In this document: in pieces, positions 27,071-33,793 of the stretch
How positions within the stretch are numbered: the first letter of the stretch is position 1
Layout: each line of letters opens with the position of its first letter
NCBI GenBank assembly: GCA_024464195.1
Contig: JANHAK010000001.1
Span: forward strand, 1 to 33,793
DNA: 33,793 nt
Direction of reading: 5' to 3'
From: Methanomassiliicoccales archaeon
GTDB taxonomy: Archaea; Thermoplasmatota; Thermoplasmata; Methanomassiliicoccales; JACIVX01
Translations under genes and position numbers: made by a program
Notes under the pieces: model-generated
Told to the model about the DNA's origin: nothing
Database searches by the model: none
What the model saw: the letters and a program-made list of their open reading frames with translations, nothing else

Positions 27071-27915
27071 ACGAACATCTTCGAACGATCAGATGGGCGG
27101 CATGGCTTGGCTGGCAGATGGAGTCGAATTGGACGAGTCCATTTCTTTTCATTATTTATTCCATTATTAAACCAATTATGGCAACACTGATTGTCGTTTT
27201 CATGTATCTCATTATTCTCAAGTCTGTCAATGCTGATCCTGTGCTCTTTTCTTATATGTTCATCGGGAATGCCTTTTATATGTATGTAGCCCAGGTTTTG
27301 TTCGGCATCAGCTGGGTGGTGCATGAAGATCGGGAACATTATCAGACGTTGAAGCAGATCTACATCGCTCCAATCAACTTTCCAGTCTATCTTGTTGGGC
27401 GGGGAATCAGCAAGATTATTATCACAACGGCCTCTGTCATCGTGACGCTCGCATTTGGAATTTTGGTTCTCGGTTTGCCCGTCAATATTTGGAAAATCGA
27501 TTGGCCGTTGTTAATTGTTGCGATGGTCCTCGGACTCTTTTGCATATGCACGATTGGCATCGCGCTCGCAGGCATTTCTTTGCTGACAGCGCGCCACGGG
27601 ACAGGAATCAATGAAGGAGTCGCTGGCGTTTTCTATTTGTTTTGCGGCGTAATTTTCCCCATCACCTTTCTGCCTTCCTGGGGGCAGTCGATCGCTTTTT
27701 TCATTCCGATCACTTACTGGCTTGAACTTTTGAGGCGCTCGATGATGCCCGAGACTATTTCGATTAGCGGTCTTGCGAATTACTCAGCGCAGGAGATGAT
27801 GGTCTTGCTTCTTGTTTCTATCCTCCTCTTTCTTTTTTTCTCCCTAATCATCTTAAAATATGCAGATTTCCTTGCCCGAAAAAAAGGAAAACTGGATATG
27901 ACGACAGCTTATTAG
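27061..27915 (+). CDS. ABC-2 type transporter permease, second subunit
   Basis: A 284-residue integral membrane protein, again with about six helices (for example PIMATLIVVFMYLIILKSV and LLLVSILLFLFFSLIIL) and the ABC-2 hallmark GVAGVFYLFCGVIFPITFLP before the last helices. It starts at the ATG at 27061 inside the end of the first permease gene (10-nt overlap). It is the last gene of the exporter operon. The next feature is tRNA-Arg, 47 bp downstream. Similarity between the two permeases is low apart from the shared fold. Confidence 0.88.
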   Translation: MAVNEHLRTIRWAAWLGWQMESNWTSPFLFIIYSIIKPIMATLIVVFMYLIILKSVNADPVLFSYMFIGNAFYMYVAQVLFGISWVVHEDREHYQTLKQIYIAPINFPVYLVGRGISKIIITTASVIVTLAFGILVLGLPVNIWKIDWPLLIVAMVLGLFCICTIGIALAGISLLTARHGTGINEGVAGVFYLFCGVIFPITFLPSWGQSIAFFIPITYWLELLRRSMMPETISISGLANYSAQEMMVLLLVSILLFLFFSLIILKYADFLARKKGKLDMTTAY

Positions 27916-27932
27916 GCAGAAAGTGAATTAAA

Positions 27933-27941
27933 GGGTATACC
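27933..27941 (+). promoter_or_regulatory. Putative TATA element of tRNA-Arg
   Basis: GGGTATACC is centred about 25 nt upstream of the tRNA 5' end. It is a weak match, but the spacing is right. Confidence 0.35.
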
Positions 27942-27962
27942 GATATCCCGGAAGAAAAAAAT

Positions 27963-28036
27963 GCCCGAGTGGGGTAGCTTGGACATCCTAGGAGGCTGCG
28001 GACCTCCAGACCCGGATTCGAATTCCGGCTCGGGCA
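27963..28036 (+). tRNA. tRNA-Arg(GCG)
   Basis: A 74-nt cloverleaf. The acceptor arms GCCCGAG and CTCGGGC pair perfectly, with discriminator A. The D arm GGGT/ATCC encloses a loop containing GG. The anticodon arm GGAGG/CCTCC encloses CTGCGGA, giving anticodon GCG (Arg, CGC/CGU). The T arm CCGGA/TCCGG encloses TTCGAAT. CCA is not encoded and no intron is seen. The 3' end lies 5 nt from the stop codon of the convergent NFACT gene. Confidence 0.9.
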
Positions 28037-28041
28037 CTTCC

Positions 28042-29949
28042 TTAGCTTTCTATCGCCACGTTTTTCTTTTCCTTGATCGATATGTCACCTGGAGGAAGAA
28101 TTCTAGATATTTCTTCTTCGGGCACTTCGAAAGACCTTGCAAGAACCGATGAGATCTGATTTCTATCAATATTTCCTGGCACGATTACAACAAATTTTGT
28201 CGATTGCTTTTCAACGGCGCTGCGAGGTCCGCACATAATTTTTCTCTCGCCCTGATGATCAATTTCGCCAATTGCCAATTCGATAGGTAAGTGATGGAGA
28301 TAATTCCTCTTTCCCCTGATTACAAAGGCGCCTCTGGGCACAAACTCACCAGCTTCCGGCGTCTTTGAAACCTGATCTGGTAAAACCCAATACGCGCTTC
28401 CTTCACCGGCTCCGGCTTTCCAGATTTTTGAATGTGCGAGTGCAAAGATTCCCGCTTCTTTCATTTCCTCATCGCTTGCCATCGCTCCGTCTTTAACAAT
28501 AACGCTTGGCGCACCATGAATATCGGCGTGAACAAATCTGTCAGCTGTTGTCATATGCTTCTTGACGAGCTGCTCATTGGTCTTTGCGTCTCTGCCGGCA
28601 AGAACAAGTCTTCCGCCCGACGTGATGAACCACTTGTACCTCTCAAACCAGAACTCTTTTGTTTTCTTTGTCCTTTTATCAACAGTTTCCGTCACTTTTT
28701 TTACCCTTCTCTGTTCAATTCTTGCCTCGGTCTCTTTGATGGCGAGAAGGGCACCTTCAATTTTCTCTCTCAAGCGTTTTGACTCCTGGTAAAAGGCGTC
28801 AGCATTCTCTTCAAGACTCTTCAGATAATCCAGTTTGATTCTTTTTCCGTCTACTTCGATCTCGATTGAGTGTTCAGAGGGTTCGATGCTCTTTACGATG
28901 TTAAATCCTTTTGAGAACTCAATGATCTCATTCCATTTAGATGAGGTAGCTCTTTCTTTGAATTTGCAGAGAATCTCGTTGATTGCTGTGTAATTTACAA
29001 AAAGAAGCTCGGCTGACTTCGAGTACTCATCCGCACGGCTTCTTAGCTCTTGAATTGTGTTCTTTTGTTGCTCGAGTTGTCGCTCGAGTCTTCGAAGTTC
29101 CTCATCAACCGTTTCTATCTCAATTTTTGGCCTCAATTCTAGAAAACGATTGATTGCATCGGAAAAAGAAACAAACTGATCAGCCCGCGCACCAGCATAA
29201 ATCATCAGCCTGATTGGCGTAACATCAACGGGGGAATCATTATTGAAAACAAGATTCGGTTCTGGCTTAGTGCGAATCGAGTCGATGATTTCCCGCAATC
29301 TAACGTTTAAGTTCTTAAAATCTTCTTCCGTCAACGCATCTGCTTTCTTGTTTTTGTCGATGCCGGCTCTCAGACAAATTTCTTCAGCATACTGGCCGCC
29401 GAGATTGACAACGGTTGCAAGACTTCTTACGATGTCGGATTTCGATTGTTGGAGCGCTGCTTTGAACGATTCAAAGGTTGCGGCAAGGGGGTTGAATCGC
29501 GATGGCGGGAAGTTGTATTCCACGCCGGGTCTAATTTCTCTATGTTTCCATTGTTTTGATGCGAGTGCGATGACGATTTTCCCTTCCTGAACAACAATTA
29601 AGTTACCGTCCCCGAAGATCTCAAAAATGACCTCATATTTCTTATCTCGTTGGATTTCAAGAACGACAATTCGATCAAAATCTTTCTGGTAAACCGATGT
29701 GATACGCCCACCCGCTAAGTGTTTCCTCATTACCATTGCGAGCTGAGAAGGAATACCAGGAAGCTCAGGGCGCTCACTTGCGAGATAAAGCCATCGTGCC
29801 TCCTGGAAGACAATTTCCTTTTTACCAGATCCAGGTACATTGATTCTAAAAAGGAAATTGCTTCCGTTCCAGTGGAAGATCTTATCGATAAATCCGCCAA
29901 CAATTGAGCGCATTTCAGCTGTCAATGCGAGTACATCAAAAGCGCTCAT
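28042..29949 (-). CDS. rqcH: NFACT-family ribosome quality control protein (RqcH/Rqc2/NEMF homologue)
   Basis: A 635-residue protein. Homologues bind the large ribosomal subunit carrying a stalled, obstructed nascent chain and recruit tRNA(Ala) to add C-terminal alanine tails. The NFACT-N domain includes MSAFDVLALTAEMR and the conserved Asp92-Arg93 (in FDRIVVLEI), which matter for tRNA binding in RqcH. A coiled coil (about 275-320, EELRRLERQLEQQKNTIQEL) follows. The NFACT-R domain (about 430-545) contains FWFERYKWFITSGGRLVLAG, RDAKTNEQLVKKHM and VHADIHGAPS. The ATG at 29949 is chosen because a TATA box lies 26 nt upstream, making it leaderless; an ATG at 29961 and the open frame to 30027 are less likely. 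Bacterial RqcH is a little shorter and eukaryotic NEMF longer. Confidence 0.92.
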   Translation of the reverse strand: MSAFDVLALTAEMRSIVGGFIDKIFHWNGSNFLFRINVPGSGKKEIVFQEARWLYLASERPELPGIPSQLAMVMRKHLAGGRITSVYQKDFDRIVVLEIQRDKKYEVIFEIFGDGNLIVVQEGKIVIALASKQWKHREIRPGVEYNFPPSRFNPLAATFESFKAALQQSKSDIVRSLATVVNLGGQYAEEICLRAGIDKNKKADALTEEDFKNLNVRLREIIDSIRTKPEPNLVFNNDSPVDVTPIRLMIYAGARADQFVSFSDAINRFLELRPKIEIETVDEELRRLERQLEQQKNTIQELRSRADEYSKSAELLFVNYTAINEILCKFKERATSSKWNEIIEFSKGFNIVKSIEPSEHSIEIEVDGKRIKLDYLKSLEENADAFYQESKRLREKIEGALLAIKETEARIEQRRVKKVTETVDKRTKKTKEFWFERYKWFITSGGRLVLAGRDAKTNEQLVKKHMTTADRFVHADIHGAPSVIVKDGAMASDEEMKEAGIFALAHSKIWKAGAGEGSAYWVLPDQVSKTPEAGEFVPRGAFVIRGKRNYLHHLPIELAIGEIDHQGERKIMCGPRSAVEKQSTKFVVIVPGNIDRNQISSVLARSFEVPEEEISRILPPGDISIKEKKNVAIES

Positions 29950-29970
29950 CTCATTCTTCATCAACAATAC

Positions 29971-29980
29971 CCATATATCG
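29971..29980 (-). promoter_or_regulatory. TATA box of the NFACT gene
   Basis: The minus strand reads CGATATATGG, centred 26 nt upstream of the ATG at 29949. It implies leaderless translation and rules out the longer reading frame. Confidence 0.55.
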
Positions 29981-30050
29981 AGGCGGCATAAATGCTTGTT
30001 TTCGATTTTGGAAAACTTTATGAACACTCATCTGATTGGAGGATTCGCCG

Positions 30051-30143
30051 GCCACTGTGGCTTAGCGGTAGTGCCTTGCTGCACCGCCAAATAGCGACGC
30101 CTTGGTAAGGCGTAGGTCGAGGGTTCGAATCCCTCCAGTGGCT
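30051..30143 (+). tRNA. tRNA-Thr(GGT) with a non-canonical D-loop intron
   Basis: The 93-nt gene contains perfect acceptor arms GCCACTG/CAGTGGC with discriminator T. The anticodon arm ACGCC/GGCGT encloses TTGGTAA (anticodon GGT, Thr). The variable loop is AGGTC, and the T arm GAGGG/CCCTC encloses TTCGAAT. Between the D-loop GG and the right half of the D stem there are about 20 extra bases (about 30071-30092). Removing 30072-30092 leaves the standard GGTAGAGCG and a 72-nt tRNA. Around the junction GCGG (30065-30068) can pair with CCGC (30084-30087), leaving a 3-nt TAG bulge and a TGC/GCA stem, as in archaeal bulge-helix-bulge introns. CCA is not encoded. Confidence 0.85.
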
Positions 30144-30222
30144 CCATTCTTATCTTTCGATATAAGAATCAATAAATATTCATTCTCACGTGTAAAGAAT
30201 ATAACTCCCTCGGGGGTTGTGT

Positions 30223-31122
30223 TTGAAGAGTCGAAGATTACTTTATTCTCTTTATGGGTTGTGCGCAGTCTTGATCATTGGTACTGTGGGTTTCACACTC
30301 TCGGAGCCAACGGTCGATAATCCTCTGGAAGCGCTTTATTTCACCATCGTTACAATGACAACTGTGGGATATGGGGACATCGTGCCAACGACTGCTGCGA
30401 GTCGGGTTATCGCATCGATCGTCATGCTCGGTGGCATCGGAGCAGGAATTATTGCGTTGCAATCAATTTTTGATACGGTTGTTAGTAAAAGTGTGAGGGA
30501 AGAACTGGGATTACCCGAAAGGAGGACAAAGATGAAAGATCACTACATTATCTGCGGCTTTGGAAATGTGGGTCGCCAGATTGCTGAGCAGTTAAGCGAG
30601 AATGGTGAGAAATTTATCGTGATTGAGAAAAACAAAGAAAAAGTTGCGGCAATGGTTGAGGAGGGAATACCAGTCATAGAGGGCGATGCCATATACGAGG
30701 AAGTCTTAAAAAGGGCGAATGTTGAAAACGCTAAATCCCTCTTGGCGACCATGACGGACATGACTAATGTGATGGTCGTCCTTACAGCGAAAATGTTGAA
30801 TCCGAATCTGCATGTCGTCTCCGAAGTTGAAGATTATCGAAACGCGGCGAAACTGAAAAAAGCGGGAGCTGACGAAGTGGTTCATTGCCACGAAATGGGT
30901 GCAAGGGTTATGGTTTGTAAAGCGAGACGTCTTGTTCTGGATCCAGTATGCGGTTCGGAAATCGATCCGACGAGAGCCGTTTTGTCTTATAATTATGATA
31001 ATGAGACGTATTACTTTTGCAGTGAAGAGTGTCTGGAGGCATTCAAAAAGAATCCCGTTCGATTCATCGAATTACAGAGAACGCTTGACACGACTTGCAA
31101 GATCAAATTTGGTCTGGATTAA
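30223..31122 (+). CDS. Two-TM potassium channel with RCK/TrkA-N domain and C-terminal YHS metal-binding domain
   Basis: A 299-residue protein. Helix 1 is about residues 8-25. The selectivity filter TVGYGD (47-52) sits in the pore loop, and helix 2 is about 61-82, the MthK/Kch-like plan. A Rossmann RCK domain follows (HYIICGFGNVGRQIAEQL with GFGNVG 112-117, and the acidic strand end IVIEKN). Instead of the usual RCK-C domain the chain ends in DPVCGSEID (240-248) and YYFCSEECLEAF (263-274), the cysteine pattern of YHS/TRASH domains that bind Cu or other soft or transition metals. The TTG at 30223 has GGGGG 6 nt upstream; a TTG two codons earlier has no spacing. Metal gating is an inference. Confidence 0.85.
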   Translation: MKSRRLLYSLYGLCAVLIIGTVGFTLSEPTVDNPLEALYFTIVTMTTVGYGDIVPTTAASRVIASIVMLGGIGAGIIALQSIFDTVVSKSVREELGLPERRTKMKDHYIICGFGNVGRQIAEQLSENGEKFIVIEKNKEKVAAMVEEGIPVIEGDAIYEEVLKRANVENAKSLLATMTDMTNVMVVLTAKMLNPNLHVVSEVEDYRNAAKLKKAGADEVVHCHEMGARVMVCKARRLVLDPVCGSEIDPTRAVLSYNYDNETYYFCSEECLEAFKKNPVRFIELQRTLDTTCKIKFGLD

Positions 31123-31130
31123 TACTAAAA

Positions 31131-31138
31131 TTTTTTTT
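31131..31138 (+). terminator. Oligo-T terminator of the K+ channel gene
   Basis: A run of eight T begins 9 nt after the stop codon, as in archaeal U-tract termination. Confidence 0.55.
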
Positions 31139-31195
31139 CAATTCTTGGTTTAGTGAGCCGCCTGCTTAAAAATTCTTTTCTTTATATCATGAATT

Positions 31196-31218
31196 AAAAA
31201 ATAAAAAAGAAAAAAAAG
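31196..31218 (-). terminator. Oligo-T terminator of the thioester protein gene
   Basis: On the minus strand this is an uninterrupted T-rich stretch (runs of 8, 6 and 5 T) starting about 12 nt after the stop codon at 31230. Confidence 0.6.
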
Positions 31219-31229
31219 GAATGGATTTT

Positions 31230-32630
31230 TTAGAAATAACCACCTTCTGGTTGGTTGTTTATGTAATCTGCCATATCCTTTGCCTTTTTGTACTCGCCAT
31301 CACAATACCATTCTAGGATATCATGAAGCGCTTCCCCAATGGTCGGATCGTTGTCGCCTGGAAGATCTACGCATCCCTTAAGATAATAGTTTTCGCCATA
31401 ATAATCATTGTACCATGCGTTCGTCAGAAGCAGTGCGAGGATCTGGGCCTGTGCTTTCTGTGTCATGTTGTTTGCGTCGGGGATAGACAATATGCTGTAA
31501 GCCTTTGACGGTGTAATGTTCCTGATCCATTCCATGCATTCACCGGTGCAGTGACCGCTTTGCCAGTCAAATGTTTCGTTGATTTCTGCGAGGTAGTTGA
31601 CGATTTTTGCTTTCGGAACCTGAATGCCCTTTCCCTTCATCCAACCCCAATTCTTGCCGATATTTGTTTTCCAAAAACCTATGGTGAATCCATCTGGGTA
31701 ATAGCAGCACTTGACAATTGAGGAATTGCAGAGTTCATTCGGCACGACGAGGTTCTGCACATTCACACCAGGATAATTCACATTTGGCGGATTCTCATCA
31801 TCCCATACTAATATGCCTTCTCCGCCATTGATACAAGCAGTAACAACTGCCATCGTCGCACATTCGAGATTTAGATAGACGACCGCTTGTCCGGCTGAAT
31901 TTGTTACAACTTCTTCAGCGCTGAGGACACCTAATGTTGTTGAAAAACGAACAAGCACGTTCTCCATTGGATTTCCAAATTGATCGAGAACAGTTGCCAC
32001 AATTGTTGCATTGTCCTCACAGTCAATGACTTGAATCCCAGGCTCAAGCGATAATGAAGCTGGGTATGAACAAGGATGAGGAATCGATCCGATGATCTCC
32101 CATGCACGATCTCTTATTTGAGATCCATAAGTTCCGTTCCAAGCATCGTACCGATCACCAGTTGCATTGTCCGTCATAAAGGGGTTTGGTTCATCAGCGG
32201 TGACAATGTACCATATCGCACACTGGATCGCAGCGGCCTCAAGATTCGGATCAGAGGCCATTTCAGGCTTGTACATATTGATGATGTAATTAACCGCGCA
32301 AGCTTCACTTTCATTCAAGAAATTCTCTAAATCGCCATCGCCCCATAGCGTGTCGTTCTCTTCGATTATCATATTGAAATCAATACAATAACCGTTATAC
32401 TCTACACTAGTAGTTTCATTTTCCAAGAGATAATATCCAGCCCATGCCCAAATCCAGTGACCTGGATGATATGTATCGTTGACTGCGACATCAGCTCCGT
32501 AAATCCCCTTCCCGACCAGCCTTACTCTTTCTCCTTCTTGAGGTACGGCGCCAGTGATCGCAGGCAAACCGAAGCTCACAACGAGAAGAAAGGTTAAGGA
32601 TATTGCTATGATTATTTTCGTCGAATTCAC
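31230..32630 (-). CDS. Secreted protein with thioester-domain (TED/TQXA-like) signature and Big-1 Ig-like domain
   Basis: A 466-residue exported protein; the signal peptide is about residues 1-28. YCID (Cys82) and IQCAIW (Gln136-Trp140) match the Cys and Gln motifs of thioester domains, which in Gram-positive adhesins form an internal Cys-Gln thioester that attacks host or surface amines. From about 195 to 270 comes an invasin-like Big-1 domain (ATVLDQFGNPMENVLVRFS), then a cysteine-rich region and a TIGFWKTN module (about 316) resembling GFWKNH-type surface domains. At least ten N-x-S/T sequons (NDT, NET, NES, NGT, NIT and others) suggest N-glycosylation. There is no C-terminal anchor, so it is secreted or held by partners. 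The GTG start has GGAGG 6 nt upstream. The thioester is inferred from motif spacing. Confidence 0.75.
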   Translation of the reverse strand: MNSTKIIIAISLTFLLVVSFGLPAITGAVPQEGERVRLVGKGIYGADVAVNDTYHPGHWIWAWAGYYLLENETTSVEYNGYCIDFNMIIEENDTLWGDGDLENFLNESEACAVNYIINMYKPEMASDPNLEAAAIQCAIWYIVTADEPNPFMTDNATGDRYDAWNGTYGSQIRDRAWEIIGSIPHPCSYPASLSLEPGIQVIDCEDNATIVATVLDQFGNPMENVLVRFSTTLGVLSAEEVVTNSAGQAVVYLNLECATMAVVTACINGGEGILVWDDENPPNVNYPGVNVQNLVVPNELCNSSIVKCCYYPDGFTIGFWKTNIGKNWGWMKGKGIQVPKAKIVNYLAEINETFDWQSGHCTGECMEWIRNITPSKAYSILSIPDANNMTQKAQAQILALLLTNAWYNDYYGENYYLKGCVDLPGDNDPTIGEALHDILEWYCDGEYKKAKDMADYINNQPEGGYF

Positions 32631-32632
32631 TT

Positions 32633-32641
32633 CCTCCCTCC
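32633..32641 (-). promoter_or_regulatory. Double Shine-Dalgarno before the GTG start of the thioester protein
   Basis: The minus strand reads GGAGGGAGG; its upstream GGAGG lies 6 nt before the GTG at 32630. This fixes the GTG as start. Confidence 0.7.
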
Positions 32642-32669
32642 TTCATGATCAAAAAGGTTTACCAGAAAA

Positions 32670-32693
32670 CACTAATTTTTCATTAAATTAGTG
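32670..32693. repeat. Perfect 9-bp inverted repeat upstream of the thioester protein gene
   Basis: CACTAATTT and AAATTAGTG are separated by 6 nt. It lies 40-63 nt upstream of the GTG, between the gene and a TATA-like GGTTTAAATA at 32741-32750 (minus strand), so it would be in the leader as a hairpin or act as an operator. Confidence 0.7.
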
Positions 32694-32740
32694 CCTTTCA
32701 TCGCCTTTTTGATTCTAGGAGTTATTTACCAATGAGTGAC

Positions 32741-32750
32741 TATTTAAACC
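32741..32750 (-). promoter_or_regulatory. Candidate TATA box of the thioester protein gene
   Basis: The minus strand reads GGTTTAAATA. It would start transcription near 32718, leaving a leader of almost 90 nt that contains the inverted repeat. Confidence 0.4.
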
Positions 32751-32908
32751 TTTTCTTAAATCCAGATATTATCTCATGTGATAATTGAAATTGATATTAA
32801 ACGTCCATCTTTAATTCTTCACGAGGTTGTTCTCACGTCAAGAAACGTGTTATTGCTATAAAGTTCAACATTAGAAAGGAACTAGATTGATAAAACTTTC
32901 CGTCGCGC

Positions 32909-33793
32909 TCAGTCCTTCATTGAATAAGTGACAAATCCTGACCATATTTTCGGCCAGAAATAAGTCGTCTTCTTTGGCATTCTGAGCCCCTGTTCTGCAA
33001 TTTTCCATATCTGATCTATTGTTGGTGGCTTAAGGATTACTGCGAAATCGCAGCGATTATGCATCACTTTCTTGAAAACTTCATCAGCATCATGTTCGTA
33101 TTCAATTCTGATCTTATCTTTGAACCTCACTTTCTCGAGAATATTGTTCAGGCCAAGTTCCTGAAAAACAAACGCATGAATATTCCACAGCCCACCGTCT
33201 GATCGTTTCATTTTCGGATTTATAATCGCGCATTCGTGATCGCTCGTAATAATGCCGATTCCGGATGTATTGGATGTGAAGACCTTTTTCTTAAGTTCTA
33301 TGAAATCTCTTGTCCGAGAGATGTCGAAATTCTCTTTGAAAACTTCGAAGATTTCGAAATTGTTAAGTCCCGTACCATAGATGATCCTATGCGTTGGCAA
33401 AACGATCATGCCAGGATCATCCGAACTAGCCAGCGTTGCGAGAACGAATTGACTCTTTTCATCCCCCCGCTCCCGTGAGTATCTCAAGGCGGTCTCATAT
33501 CTGTGATGGCCATCGGCGATCAGGATTTTTTTCCATTTCAAACTTTCAGAAATCATTTGCACCGTTTGTTGGTCGCTTAGCCTCATAAATGAGTGCTGGA
33601 TACCATCTTCATCACAACATTCCCAAAGAGTCTCTGAAACTGATGTCATTTTTTCTACAATGTCATTATCAAGATGATCAATAACGCCAAAGATCGACTC
33701 AAGATGAAATTCGGTCGCCCTCAATAGGTTGAGTCGATCATCCTTGACTTTCGCGATCGTTTCCTCATGTGGTAAAATATTGCCCTGATCATA
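32909..33793 (-). CDS. DUF1015 family protein, 5' end outside the window
   Basis: The frame is open to the right window edge. The codons upstream of the TTG at 33724 encode family-typical sequence (NILPHEET, then KDDRLNLLRATEF), so the gene begins outside and that TTG is not the start. About 294 residues are visible, against roughly 400 or more for full-length members. The hallmark ADGHHRYETALRYSRE is present, as is VLPTHRIIYG. The family is widespread in bacteria and archaea; I do not know an established activity. The C-terminus looks complete. It is transcribed towards the thioester gene but separated from it by 278 bp. Confidence 0.85.
   Translation of the reverse strand, partial: YDQGNILPHEETIAKVKDDRLNLLRATEFHLESIFGVIDHLDNDIVEKMTSVSETLWECCDEDGIQHSFMRLSDQQTVQMISESLKWKKILIADGHHRYETALRYSRERGDEKSQFVLATLASSDDPGMIVLPTHRIIYGTGLNNFEIFEVFKENFDISRTRDFIELKKKVFTSNTSGIGIITSDHECAIINPKMKRSDGGLWNIHAFVFQELGLNNILEKVRFKDKIRIEYEHDADEVFKKVMHNRCDFAVILKPPTIDQIWKIAEQGLRMPKKTTYFWPKIWSGFVTYSMKD

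Noticed and set aside
27961..28152. 63-codon frame over the tRNA-Arg gene
   Set aside because: It is a translation of the tRNA and of the NFACT gene's antisense strand.
30051..30143. Reading the second tRNA as tRNA-Cys(GCA) with an intron at position 37
   Set aside because: It needs a G-U closing pair and an 8-nt variable loop. The Thr reading gives a perfect anticodon arm, a 5-nt variable loop and standard D and T arms.
1..33793. CRISPR arrays, insertion sequences, prophage or integrative elements
   Set aside because: No spaced direct-repeat arrays, transposase- or integrase-like proteins, or terminal repeats were seen. The tRNA genes show no duplicated 3' ends suggesting attachment sites.

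Overview
The window is archaeal. Diagnostic genes are GatD and GatE (the archaea-specific Glu-tRNA(Gln) amidotransferase), ribosomal protein S17e, an archaeal Trax/translin-like protein, an HVO_0476-family zinc protein next to pcm, a TraB/PrgY-family protein and an NFACT (RqcH/Rqc2) protein. Promoters are BRE/TATA-type and often sit 26-27 nt from the start codon. The oligosaccharyltransferase sequence and the gene mix resemble Thermoplasmatota, possibly relatives of Methanomassiliicoccales. That lineage is an inference from memory of the families, not from a search. I see no transposase, integrase, phage gene or CRISPR array.

Layout. 1-5.8 kb: the 3' part of a very large gene. Its visible N-terminus is the last membrane segment and the WWDYG catalytic region of an STT3/AglB oligosaccharyltransferase. 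This is fused to about ten carboxypeptidase-regulatory-like beta-sandwich repeats, NEW3-like domains and a C-terminal membrane anchor. A small membrane-anchored CARDB protein follows through a TGATG overlap. 5.9-9.2 kb: thioredoxin, Trax/translin, purD and hypB. 9.2-9.8 kb: a gene-free stretch with a 16-bp tandem repeat and a strong promoter. 9.8-16.1 kb: a 2096-residue membrane-anchored beta-helix surface protein. 16.2-25.3 kb: housekeeping genes (gatD-gatE, a HemK/PrmC-like methyltransferase, rhomboid protease, MBL hydrolase, HVO_0476 protein, pcm, HAD phosphatase, TraB protein, thyX, rps17e). 25.3-27.9 kb: an ABC-2 type exporter (one ATPase, two permeases). 28.0-30.1 kb: an NFACT/RqcH gene between tRNA-Arg(GCG) and an intron-containing tRNA-Thr(GGT). 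30.2-31.1 kb: a K+ channel whose RCK domain is followed by a YHS metal-binding domain. 31.2-32.6 kb: a secreted, sequon-rich protein with a thioester-domain signature. 32.9 kb to the end: a DUF1015 gene cut by the window edge.

How it fits together. The notable theme is the cell envelope: an N-glycosylation enzyme carrying its own extracellular beta-sandwich stalk, a coupled CARDB partner, a giant beta-helix protein and a putative covalent (thioester) adhesin. The last two are rich in N-x-S/T sequons and would be plausible substrates of the enzyme. The strongest candidates for undescribed biology are the STT3-repeat fusion, the archaeal thioester protein, the K+ channel-YHS fusion and the non-canonical D-loop intron in tRNA-Thr. 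Initiation appears mixed. Several single genes look leaderless, while operon-internal genes and the large surface proteins carry Shine-Dalgarno sequences.
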